NCBI GenBank assembly: GCA_009469665.1
Contig: SSTB01000243.1
Span: forward strand, 1-11,034
Direction of reading: 5' to 3'
Source: Azonexaceae bacterium
GTDB taxonomy: Bacteria; Pseudomonadota; Gammaproteobacteria; Burkholderiales; Rhodocyclaceae
Length of the DNA: 11,034 nt
Shown here: positions 1 through 5,773 of the stretch, piece after piece
Layout of the letters: each line of letters opens with the position of its first letter
How positions within the stretch are numbered: position 1 is the first letter of the stretch
The notes under the pieces: model-generated
Database searches by the model: none
Seen by the model: the letters and a program-made list of their open reading frames with translations, nothing else
What the model was told of the DNA's origin: nothing
Translations under genes and position numbers: made by a program

Positions 1-31
1 ACAACTTCGCCTTACCCTTCCGCGTGGTCAT
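1..31 (-). CDS. 5' end of an unidentified leftward gene (partial)
   Basis: An ATG on the minus strand at 31-29 is preceded, seven or so bases upstream, by a GAGGAGG ribosome-binding site (complement of about 38-44), the strongest such site at this end of the window. Only ten codons are visible, reading MTTRKGKAKL, a lysine/arginine-rich start. This is too short to assign a family. The call rests on the spacing of the ribosome-binding site and the start codon; the body of the gene lies outside the window. It could be a chance match. Confidence 0.4.
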   Translation of the reverse strand, partial: MTTRKGKAKL

Positions 32-344
32 GGTTTGCCCTCCTCAGGGATTCAAGGTCGATCTAGACAATCAACCTCTTACCATGACCACCCCCTCGAA
101 TTCATCCTCGGGGCTTTTGCACACAAGTCAGCACACTACCCGATACAGTCGGGGGTACGAGCCGGTCGGAATGGGTCCGGTTAGAGCGCGGGGTAGGACC
201 GCCAAACGTTTTGCGACCTCTCGCCGCACGCCTCCCACCCCCAATACTGCGCCAAATCGCCCCGGCTTTCATGCTCGGGGGCGAGCGGGCCGATCATGAC
301 TGGTTAGAGCGTTACTCTCAATCAAACTCTGGAGTTACTCGGAC
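32..344. other. Intergenic region without a convincing gene
   Basis: The frames here translate to low-complexity, proline/arginine-rich peptides that look non-coding. Visible structure includes a 10-bp direct repeat (GGTTAGAGCG) at 179-188 and 302-311, and an imperfect hairpin at about 257-284 whose arms TCGCCCCG and CGGGGGCGA differ by one bulged G. No run of T follows the hairpin, so it is not an ordinary terminator. The region separates a leftward gene from the rightward RraB-family gene, so promoters for both should lie here, but I could not identify a convincing pair of boxes. Confidence 0.4.
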
Positions 345-683
345 ATGACCCGGTCTCAGAATTACGAAAGAAACCTGAAGGTGGTTGCAGCAATTAAAGA
401 TGCTGGCTCAAATTTATCGAAGCCACACAGCATTGAGCATCACATATACAGCTACACAGAAGAAGATTTTTCCGGGGTGTCTCAAGCAGGCGTTCGTTTG
501 GGTTACGAAATTCTGAATTCTGGCAGGCACGAAGATGAGGGTGGCGTTTTTTGGTCTCAAGACCTCGTAAAACCAGCTCTACCAGTAATTGAGGCCATTG
601 AGGTGCAAAGTCATGAGATAGAAGGAATCGTTGAGGAATTTGATTCCGACTACGACGGTTGGGGCACAGAGGTCGAAGAATAG
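345..683 (+). CDS. RraB-family protein (regulator of RNase E family), 112 aa
   Basis: The protein has the hallmarks of the RraB family, whose E. coli member binds RNase E and inhibits its cleavage of some mRNAs. Visible signatures are an early IEHHIYSYTEEDF stretch (residues about 30-42), a GVRLGYEI segment matching the family's conserved glycine-tyrosine region, and the C-terminal motif YDGWGT (about residues 103-108) in an acidic tail. At 112 residues it is somewhat shorter than E. coli RraB (about 138), mainly at the acidic C-terminus. The ATG at 345 has GGAG at 331-334, ten bases upstream. The gene is visibly richer in A+T than the icd or aceK genes, which suggests acquisition by transfer. 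It stands alone, with no RNase E gene in view. Membership of the family is fairly sure; an actual RNase E role here is inference. Confidence 0.75.
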   Translation: MTRSQNYERNLKVVAAIKDAGSNLSKPHSIEHHIYSYTEEDFSGVSQAGVRLGYEILNSGRHEDEGGVFWSQDLVKPALPVIEAIEVQSHEIEGIVEEFDSDYDGWGTEVEE

Positions 684-991
684 ATGTGCCGTACTCGCTC
701 AAACGATTAAGGTTAGGTCAGATCATTGCACCCGTCAGCAGCAGGGGCCACCAGATCGCTGGCCAGACGAGCGCGCGGCTACTCAGTGCCGGAATGCCGA
801 ACGGCATCCTTTACGGACCGCGCTCACCGCTGTATTTGAAGGACGGACTGCCGGCGCCCTAAGGGAACTGCACTCGCAGGCCCACCTGCATCCTTCCCCT
901 TAAGCACTTCAAACCCTTTCCTTTGATACGGTCCTACCCCAAATTCATGTCCAGAAAAACCGGGGCCGGCTCAGCAGAGGATCAGCTTCCC
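684..991. other. Gene-poor spacer between the RraB-family gene and ccdB
   Basis: This 308-base stretch separates two convergent genes. Plus-strand frames stay open over parts of it (for example to a stop at 860-862) but start inside the upstream gene and match no family I know. A short hairpin (ATGCCG, two bases, CGGCAT) lies at 794-807 without a proper T tract. On the minus strand, downstream of ccdB, a small GC-rich fold followed by five T (complement of 955-959) could weakly end the ccdAB transcript. I see no tRNA, IS end or CRISPR repeat. Confidence 0.4.
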
Positions 992-1312
992 TCAGCGCCA
1001 AGCCTGGGTCAGCAACTCGTCCAACGCGGCCGAGATTCTGTTGCCCTCTTCGCCCAGGGAGCCGATCCGTGCTCCCAGTTGGTCACAGGCCACGGAGACG
1101 ATTTCCAGGGGATGCAGGACGACGTCCACACCCTCCACACGAAATGCCGGGTTGAGGGCGCTGTCGGGCAGGTCGGAAAGCTGGGCCTTGCGCACCAGAG
1201 GAACGACGACGCGGCGGCGAAAGCCGTCGTAGAGGGCGGATTGGACGACCACTACGAAGGGAATGGCTTCCCGGTTCCGCCCGGAATTGCGATGGACGTC
1301 GAACTGGGCCAT
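992..1312 (-). CDS. ccdB: CcdB-family toxin, 106 aa
   Basis: This is a member of the CcdB family, whose F-plasmid prototype poisons DNA gyrase. The line-up with F CcdB is visible across the fold: the central VQSALYDGFRRRVVVPLV segment (residues about 23-40) corresponds to the prototype's VQSDIIDTPGRRMVIPLA, then LNPAF, and a C-terminal helix ISAALDELL. Length fits (F CcdB has 101 residues). The start ATG at 1312-1310 overlaps the ccdA stop by one base (TGATG), and there is no good ribosome-binding site of its own, so translation is probably coupled to ccdA. The prototype ends in Trp-Gly-Ile, residues known to matter for killing; this one ends in Ala-Trp-Arg, so its potency is uncertain. The antitoxin gene lies directly upstream, as expected. 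Confidence 0.85.
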   Translation of the reverse strand: MAQFDVHRNSGRNREAIPFVVVVQSALYDGFRRRVVVPLVRKAQLSDLPDSALNPAFRVEGVDVVLHPLEIVSVACDQLGARIGSLGEEGNRISAALDELLTQAWR

Positions 1313-1563
1313 CAGAGGGTCGAGTGCTCGTCGGCAAAGGCGCCGACCCGTTCGTCGAAGGCGTTCCAGGCGGCGACGCTGGCGTCAAGCACCTGCCGCC
1401 GGGCCTGCCGCTCCGCCTCGGCTTTCTGCACGTAGTCGGCGAGGAGAGTTTCGACAACGCCGGAAAGGTTGTCGGTCACCTCCCGCGCCCGGGCGACCAA
1501 GGGTTCGCTGAGGGTCAGGTTGACGGCCCGTTTCCTGGATACGGAGGATTGGATCGATGGCAT
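1312..1563 (-). CDS. ccdA: CcdA-family antitoxin, 83 aa
   Basis: The 83-residue product has the two-part plan of CcdA. The N-terminal ribbon-helix-helix DNA-binding part runs from about residue 12 to 46 (AVNLTLSEPLVARAREV, then NLSGVVETLLADYV). The charged C-terminal tail binds and neutralises the toxin and ends in GAFADEHSTL, very like GSFADENRDW of F CcdA. The ATG at 1563-1561 has GAGG six bases upstream. An in-frame ATG seven codons earlier (1584-1582) is also possible but lies inside the operator and lacks a good ribosome-binding site. The gene shares one base with ccdB. As in other ccd operons, the antitoxin and the complex probably repress the promoter through the palindrome at 1578-1594. 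CcdA-type antitoxins are usually degraded by Lon; that is family knowledge. Confidence 0.87.
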   Translation of the reverse strand: MPSIQSSVSRKRAVNLTLSEPLVARAREVTDNLSGVVETLLADYVQKAEAERQARRQVLDASVAAWNAFDERVGAFADEHSTL

Positions 1564-1577
1564 GGAGCACCTCGTGA

Positions 1578-1594
1578 TGCGCATTCTATGCGCA
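1578..1594. promoter_or_regulatory. Putative CcdA/CcdAB operator palindrome
   Basis: A perfect inverted repeat, TGCGCAT-TCT-ATGCGCA, sits 15 bases upstream of the ccdA start. Flanking GTG on the left and CAC on the right extend the symmetry with one extra base. Its minus-strand centre also contains TAGAAT, a good match to a -10 box, so bound repressor would block the promoter. Placement is exactly where a ribbon-helix-helix antitoxin autoregulates. Binding is inferred, not shown. Confidence 0.65.
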
Positions 1595-1595
1595 C

Positions 1596-1624
1596 ACAGT
1601 ATCAGGCCTGACCGGAAAAAACAA
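1596..1624 (-). promoter_or_regulatory. Candidate ccdAB promoter
   Basis: On the minus strand, TTGTTT (1624-1619) and TACTGT (1601-1596) are separated by 17 bases, a fair sigma-70-type pair. An alternative -10, TAGAAT, lies in the operator at 1588-1583 but has no good -35 partner. The candidate -35 lies within the stem and T tract of the icd terminator, an unusually tight arrangement. Confidence 0.4.
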
Positions 1625-1648
1625 AGCCCCCGACTGGCGGGGGCTTTG
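1616..1648 (-). terminator. Rho-independent terminator of icd
   Basis: The arms CAAAGCCCCCG (1622-1632) and CGGGGGCTTTG (1638-1648) form a perfect 11-bp stem with a 5-base loop. On the minus strand the stem is followed by six T (1621-1616). It begins 22 bases beyond the icd stop codon and is a textbook intrinsic terminator for that gene. Confidence 0.9.
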
Positions 1649-1670
1649 GGCGTGGGGTAGCAACGCTTCT

Positions 1671-2909
1671 TTACATCCGCGCGATCATGGCGTCGCCAAA
1701 GGCGGAGCAGGACAGCTCGTTGGCGCCTTCCATGAGGCGGGCGAAGTCGTAGGTGACCTGCTTGTCGCCGATGGCCGCTTCCATGGACTTGATGACCAGG
1801 TCCGCCGCTTCCTTCCAGCCCAGGTGGCGCAGCATCATTTCGGCGGAGAGGATGAGGGAACCGGGATTCACCTTGTCCAGGCCGGCGTACTTGGGTGCGG
1901 TGCCGTGGGTGGCTTCGAAGCAGGCGTATTTGTCGGAGATGTTGGCCCCCGGGGCGATGCCGATGCCGCCGACCTGGGCGGCCAGGGCGTCGGAGATGTA
2001 GTCGCCGTTCAGGTTGCAGGTGGCGATCACGTCGTACTCCGCCGGGCGCAGCAGGATCTGCTGCAGGAAGGCGTCGGCAATGGCGTCCTTGACGACGATT
2101 TCGCGGCCGGTGTTGGGGTTCTTGAACTTGCACCACGGACCGCCGTCGATCAGCTCGGCGCCGAATTCCTTCTGGGCCAAGTCGTAGGCGGCATCACGGA
2201 AGAGGCCTTCCGTGAATTTCATGATGTTGCCCTTGTGAACGATGGTCACCGACTTCCTGTCGTTGGCGACGGCGTACTTGAGGGCAGCGCGCACCAGGCG
2301 CTGGGTGCCTTCGACGGAGACGGGCTTGATGCCGATGCCGGAGCTTTCCGGGAAGCGGATCTTCTTGACGCCCATTTCTTCCTGCAGGAACTTGATGACC
2401 TTCTTGACGCCGTCGGAGCCATTGGCCCACTCGATGCCGGCGTAGATGTCTTCGGTGTTCTCGCGGAAGATGACCATGTTGGTCAGTTCCGGATGCTTCA
2501 AGGGAGACGGCACGCCCTTGAAGTACTGAACGGGGCGCACGCACTGGTAGAGGTCCAGCTCCTGACGCAGCGCCACGTTGAGGGAGCGGATGCCGCCGCC
2601 CACGGGGGTGGTCATGGGGCCCTTGATGGAGACGGAGTATTCCTTGAGGGCGTCGAAGGTTTCTTTGGGCAGCCACTCGTCGGGGCCGTAGAGGCGGGTG
2701 GATTTTTCGCCGGCATAGACTTCCATCCAGTAAATCTTCTTTTTGCCCCCGTAGGCTTTTTCAACGGCGGCATCGATGACCTTGATCATGACCGGCGTGA
2801 TGTCGATGCCGATGCCGTCACCTTCGATGAACGGGATGATGGGATTGTCCGGGATGGCTTGCCCCGGAACGATTTTCTGACCACCTTGCGGAACCTTGAT
2901 GTGCGACAT
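1671..2909 (-). CDS. icd: NADP-dependent isocitrate dehydrogenase (dimeric, E. coli type), 412 aa
   Basis: This enzyme converts isocitrate to 2-oxoglutarate and CO2 with reduction of NADP+ in the cytoplasmic TCA cycle (EC 1.1.1.42). The sequence follows E. coli Icd throughout: [10 protein letters not shown] near the N-terminus, [20 protein letters not shown], and [14 protein letters not shown]. Ser109, in GGGIRSLN, corresponds to E. coli Ser113, the residue phosphorylated by AceK. NADP preference is indicated by HGTAPKYAG (Lys-Tyr) and the late YDFAR (Tyr and Arg), as in E. coli. Length is close to E. coli's 416. I chose ATG 2909-2907 because GGAG lies five bases upstream; a GTG two codons earlier (2915) also opens the frame but overlaps that site. 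The gene has its own promoter and terminator and lies next to a second, unrelated isocitrate dehydrogenase. Confidence 0.97.
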   Translation of the reverse strand: MSHIKVPQGGQKIVPGQAIPDNPIIPFIEGDGIGIDITPVMIKVIDAAVEKAYGGKKKIYWMEVYAGEKSTRLYGPDEWLPKETFDALKEYSVSIKGPMTTPVGGGIRSLNVALRQELDLYQCVRPVQYFKGVPSPLKHPELTNMVIFRENTEDIYAGIEWANGSDGVKKVIKFLQEEMGVKKIRFPESSGIGIKPVSVEGTQRLVRAALKYAVANDRKSVTIVHKGNIMKFTEGLFRDAAYDLAQKEFGAELIDGGPWCKFKNPNTGREIVVKDAIADAFLQQILLRPAEYDVIATCNLNGDYISDALAAQVGGIGIAPGANISDKYACFEATHGTAPKYAGLDKVNPGSLILSAEMMLRHLGWKEAADLVIKSMEAAIGDKQVTYDFARLMEGANELSCSAFGDAMIARM

Positions 2910-3009
2910 ATCCACTCCATTTGCGTTGTTTTGGACGACCTGGGTTTGCGTCAGTATCCCTTGCGGGCGATGCTGGGATAGGGTTGTCCTGCTCCCCGCA
3001 TGATCGGGA

Positions 3010-3039
3010 ATTATGCGGCAAACCCGGCGCCCCTGTCAG
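3010..3039 (-). promoter_or_regulatory. Candidate icd promoter
   Basis: On the minus strand, CTGACA (3039-3034) and CATAAT (3015-3010) are separated by 18 bases, each one mismatch from the sigma-70 consensus. The predicted start near 3003 leaves a leader of roughly 95 bases before the icd ATG. The promoter lies downstream of the icd2 terminator, so icd should be transcribed on its own. Confidence 0.55.
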
Positions 3040-3061
3040 CCTAGGCCATTGGAGCTAACAC

Positions 3062-3105
3062 AAAAGGAAAAGCCCGGCGAAGCCGCATCATCGGCTCCGC
3101 CGGGC
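3062..3105 (-). terminator. Rho-independent terminator of icd2
   Basis: Arms GCCCGGCG (3072-3079) and CGCCGGGC (3098-3105) pair perfectly. An inner GCCG/CGGC pair (3082-3085, 3092-3095) closes a six-base loop after a 2x2 internal mismatch. On the minus strand the stem is followed by TTTT, CC and TTTT (3071-3062). It starts 18 bases after the icd2 stop, consistent with ending that transcript. Confidence 0.8.
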
Positions 3106-3122
3106 CAGGCTACAACCGGGCC

Positions 3123-5360
3123 TCAGGCGCAGAAAGCCTTCAGGACCGCATTGAGGGTCGGGCTGGGCCGCATGACGGCCTTGCACTTCTCGGCGTCGGC
3201 GCGGTAGTAGCCGCCGATGTCCGCCGGCTTGCCCTGGACCATCTTGAGTTCGGCGATGATCTGACCCTCGCTCTCGCCCAGGCTGCTGGCCAGGGGCGCG
3301 AAGTGGGCGGCCAGGGCCTTGTCCTCGCTCTGCTCGGCCAGCTCCTGGGCCCAGTACATGGCCAGGTAGAACTGGGAACCGCGGTTGTCCAGTTCACCAG
3401 TCTTGGGCGAGGGCGACTTGTTGTTGTCGAGGAGCTTGCCGGTGGCGGCGTCCAGGGTCTTGGCCAGGAGCTTGGCGCGGGGGTTGTTTTCCTTGATGCC
3501 CAGTTCCTCCAGGGAAACCGCCAGGGCCAGGAACTCGCCCAGGGAATCCCAGCGCAGGTGGTTTTCCTGTACGAGTTGCTGCACGTGCTTGGGGGCCGAT
3601 CCGCCGGCGCCGGTCTCGTACATGCCGCCGCCGTTCATGAGGGGAACGATGGACAGCATCTTGGCCGAGGTGCCCAGCTCCATGATGGGGAAGAGATCGG
3701 TCAGGTAGTCGCGCAGGATGTTGCCGGTGACCGAGATGGTGTCGAGGCCGCGGGCGACGCGCTCCAGGGTGAAACGCATGGCGCGCACCTGGCTCATGAT
3801 CCGGATGTCGAGGCCGCTGGTGTCGTAATCCTTGAGATAGGTCTCGACCTTCTTGATCAGCTCGTTCTCGTGGGGACGATAGGGGTCGAGCCAGAAGACG
3901 GCCGGGGTGTTGGAATTGCGGGCGCGGGTGACGGCCAGTTTGACCCAGTCGCGGATCGGGGCGTCCTTGACCTGGCACATGCGCCAGATGTCGCCGGCTT
4001 CGACGTTCTGGGTGAGCAGCACTTCACCGCTGTCGATATCGACGATGTTGGCGATGCCGTCCTCGGCAATCTCGAAGGTCTTGTCGTGGGAGCCGTATTC
4101 CTCGGCCTGCTGGGCCATGAGGCCCACATTGGGCACGGTGCCCATGGTCTTAGGGTCGAAATTGCCGTGCCATTTGCAGAAGTTGATCATCTCCTGGTAG
4201 ATGCGGGCGAAGGTGGATTCAGGCATGACGCACTTGCTGTCGTACTGCTTGCCGTCGGCCCCCCACATCTTGCCGCCGGCACGGATCATCGCCGGCATGG
4301 AGGCGTCGACGATGATGTCGTTGGGCGAATGGAAATTGGTGATGCCCTTGGCCGAATCGACCATGGCCAGACGGGGCCGATGTTCCTGGCAGGCGTGCAG
4401 GTCGCGGATGATCTCGTCGCGCTTGGACTCCGGCAACTGTTTGATCTTCTCGTAGAGATCGACCATGCCGTTATTGACGTTGATGCCCAGTTCCTCGAAG
4501 GTTTTGCCGTGCTTCTCGAAGGCGTCCTTGTAGTAGATCCTGACGCAGTGGCCGAAGACGATGGGGTGCGAGACCTTCATCATCGTCGCCTTGACGTGAA
4601 GGGAGTACAGGATGCCGGCCTCGCGGCAATCTTCCAGGGTCTGCTCGTAGAACTCGCACAGCGCTGTCTTGCTCATGAACATCGAGTCGATGATCTCCCC
4701 CGCGAGCAGGGAGAGCTTGGGCTTCAACACCGTGGTCTTGCCGCCCTTGGCGATCAGCTCCATGCGCACTGAGCGCGGTTTGTCGAGGGTCATCGACTTT
4801 TCGCCGTGGTAGAAGTCGCCGTGCTCCATGTGGGAAACGTGGGTTTGGGACCACTGCTTCCATTCACCCATCGAATGGGGGCGCTTCCTGGCGTAATTTT
4901 TCACCGCCAGCGGCGCGCGGCGGTCTGAGTTGCCTTCGCGCAGCACCGGGTTGACCGCGGAACCCAGACACTTGCCATAGCGCAGCTTGAGCGCCTTTTC
5001 GGCCTCGCTACCGGGGTTTTCCGGATAGTCGGGCAGATTGAAGCCCTTTTCCTGCAACTCCTTGATGCAGGCTTTCAACTGGGCGACAGAGGCGCTGATG
5101 TTGGGCAGCTTGATGATATTGGCGTCGGGTTCCAGGGTCTTCTTGCCCAGTTCCGCCAGGGTGTTGGGCACCCGCTGTTCCTCGCTCAGAAATTCGGGAA
5201 ACTCGGCCAGCACACGGGCGGAGACGGAAATATCCGCCTTTTCGATCTCGACGCCGGCCGGACCGGTGAAGGCGCGAACGACGGGAAGGAAGGCACAGGT
5301 CGCCAGAAGCGGCGCCTCGTCCGTGAGGGTGTAAATGATCTTCGACTTCCCAGTGGCCAT
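3123..5360 (-). CDS. icd2: Monomeric NADP-dependent isocitrate dehydrogenase, 745 aa
   Basis: This is the large single-chain isocitrate dehydrogenase (EC 1.1.1.42), a family with no close sequence similarity to E. coli Icd, known from Azotobacter vinelandii and Corynebacterium glutamicum at about 740 residues. The length matches. Recognisable segments include [14 protein letters not shown] (about residues 137-150, substrate-binding region), [12 protein letters not shown], the HGEKSM stretch, and the later [20 protein letters not shown] and [22 protein letters not shown] region, then SAPKHVQQ and [10 protein letters not shown] in the coenzyme-binding part. The start ATG at 5360-5358 has GAGGT about six bases upstream. 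The frame remains open for 49 more codons, but that extension covers the promoter and looks non-coding. It has no equivalent of the AceK-targeted serine loop, so it should not be controlled by AceK (inference). Confidence 0.97.
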   Translation of the reverse strand: MATGKSKIIYTLTDEAPLLATCAFLPVVRAFTGPAGVEIEKADISVSARVLAEFPEFLSEEQRVPNTLAELGKKTLEPDANIIKLPNISASVAQLKACIKELQEKGFNLPDYPENPGSEAEKALKLRYGKCLGSAVNPVLREGNSDRRAPLAVKNYARKRPHSMGEWKQWSQTHVSHMEHGDFYHGEKSMTLDKPRSVRMELIAKGGKTTVLKPKLSLLAGEIIDSMFMSKTALCEFYEQTLEDCREAGILYSLHVKATMMKVSHPIVFGHCVRIYYKDAFEKHGKTFEELGINVNNGMVDLYEKIKQLPESKRDEIIRDLHACQEHRPRLAMVDSAKGITNFHSPNDIIVDASMPAMIRAGGKMWGADGKQYDSKCVMPESTFARIYQEMINFCKWHGNFDPKTMGTVPNVGLMAQQAEEYGSHDKTFEIAEDGIANIVDIDSGEVLLTQNVEAGDIWRMCQVKDAPIRDWVKLAVTRARNSNTPAVFWLDPYRPHENELIKKVETYLKDYDTSGLDIRIMSQVRAMRFTLERVARGLDTISVTGNILRDYLTDLFPIMELGTSAKMLSIVPLMNGGGMYETGAGGSAPKHVQQLVQENHLRWDSLGEFLALAVSLEELGIKENNPRAKLLAKTLDAATGKLLDNNKSPSPKTGELDNRGSQFYLAMYWAQELAEQSEDKALAAHFAPLASSLGESEGQIIAELKMVQGKPADIGGYYRADAEKCKAVMRPSPTLNAVLKAFCA

Positions 5361-5453
5361 GCTTACCTCGGAATAGTGGTCAGGTGAGCCGCCCGCAAGG
5401 CAGAGACGGGCAGCGGATAGGTCCTGTCGGACGCGGCGGCGCCCGAAGCTTTT

Positions 5454-5472
5454 TTCTGCATGCAGAATTATA
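5454..5472 (-). promoter_or_regulatory. icd2 -10 box with palindromic operator candidate
   Basis: The minus strand has a perfect TATAAT (5472-5467), but no good -35 box stands 16-18 bases upstream, which suggests dependence on an activator. Directly downstream, TTCTGCATGCAGAA (5454-5467) is a perfect 14-bp palindrome centred on the predicted start site (about 5460), a position typical of repressor sites. The predicted leader is about 100 bases. Both assignments are pattern-based. Confidence 0.5.
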
Positions 5473-5510
5473 CGGGGGCAACTTTCCCCAGCCTTACAGC
5501 GGATCAAACT

Positions 5511-5537
5511 TTTGCGCCAAAGCCGGCTTTTCGCAAA
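5511..5537. promoter_or_regulatory. Nested palindrome in the icd2 / c-di-GMP gene intergenic region
   Basis: Outer arms TTTGCG (5511-5516) and CGCAAA (5532-5537) flank a perfect inner palindrome AAAGCCGGCTTT (5519-5530), with spacers of two and one bases. The centre is about 64 bases upstream of the predicted icd2 start, close to where many activators bind. It could serve icd2, the rightward gene, or both. I do not recognise the cognate regulator. Confidence 0.4.
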
Positions 5538-5562
5538 CGCACCCCCGCCCCTTTGCCGGACC

Positions 5563-5596
5563 CGACGGGCGAATGCAGCGACGCCGGGGCCCGTCG
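5563..5596. repeat. Inverted repeat in the divergent intergenic region
   Basis: CGACGGGC (5563-5570) and GCCCGTCG (5589-5596) are perfect 8-bp inverted arms around an 18-base loop. The stretch lies between the nested palindrome and the rightward gene. No T run follows on either strand, so it is not an evident terminator. It could be a structured leader element, or chance in GC-rich DNA. The rest of the intergenic region up to 5744 shows no strong promoter. Confidence 0.3.
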
Positions 5597-5758
5597 CCCA
5601 CGAAAACGGTCGTTACGGACGGCAAATGCCACAAGTGGCGCAGAAAAGCGCTATTCTTCTACTGAGCAGGAGGCGTGCATTCATCAGCCGCCACCTGCTG
5701 AACTACGAGAGGCGATACCGCGTCGCCGGGCCACCCCCAGCGACGGGAGGAACACTGG

Positions 5759-5773
5759 ATGACACGTCCATGA
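5759..5773 (+). other. Four-codon leader ORF overlapping the next start codon
   Basis: The only good ribosome-binding site here, GGGAGG (5745-5750), stands eight bases before an ATG at 5759 that encodes just Met-Thr-Arg-Pro and stop. Its TGA (5771-5773) overlaps the next gene's ATG (5770-5772) as ATGA. This resembles a termination-reinitiation leader. Alternatively the real start could be the in-frame CTG at 5755, four bases after GGAGG. Confidence 0.4.

Noticed and set aside
179..311. Two copies of GGTTAGAGCG (179-188, 302-311), a string typical of tRNA D-arms
   Set aside because: Neither copy is preceded by the GCTC needed to pair with GAGC, and no T-arm or acceptor stem is nearby, so there is no tRNA gene. 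The direct repeat may be a remnant or chance.
659..862. Open frame giving a 67-residue peptide after the RraB-family gene
   Set aside because: It begins inside the upstream gene, has no ribosome-binding site, and matches no family I recognise. Treated as chance.
950..991. Terminator for ccdAB downstream of ccdB
   Set aside because: There is a run of five T on the minus strand, but the preceding fold is very short with a wobble pair. Not strong enough to list separately.
1824..2981. Long plus-strand open frame across icd (385 codons)
   Set aside because: It is the antisense shadow of a GC-rich gene. The minus-strand frame encodes unmistakable isocitrate dehydrogenase.
3303..4772. Long plus-strand open frame across icd2 (489 codons)
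   Set aside because: Antisense shadow, rich in Gly, Val, Asp and His, with no domain; the monomeric isocitrate dehydrogenase on the other strand is clear.
5621..5660. Sigma-54-like TGGC...GC element before the c-di-GMP gene
   Set aside because: The spacing between the GG and GC elements is off by one base and the consensus TT is missing.
5512..5769. N-terminal extension of the c-di-GMP protein to an ATG at 5512
   Set aside because: The extra 86 residues show no domain, begin inside the regulatory palindrome, and have no ribosome-binding site.
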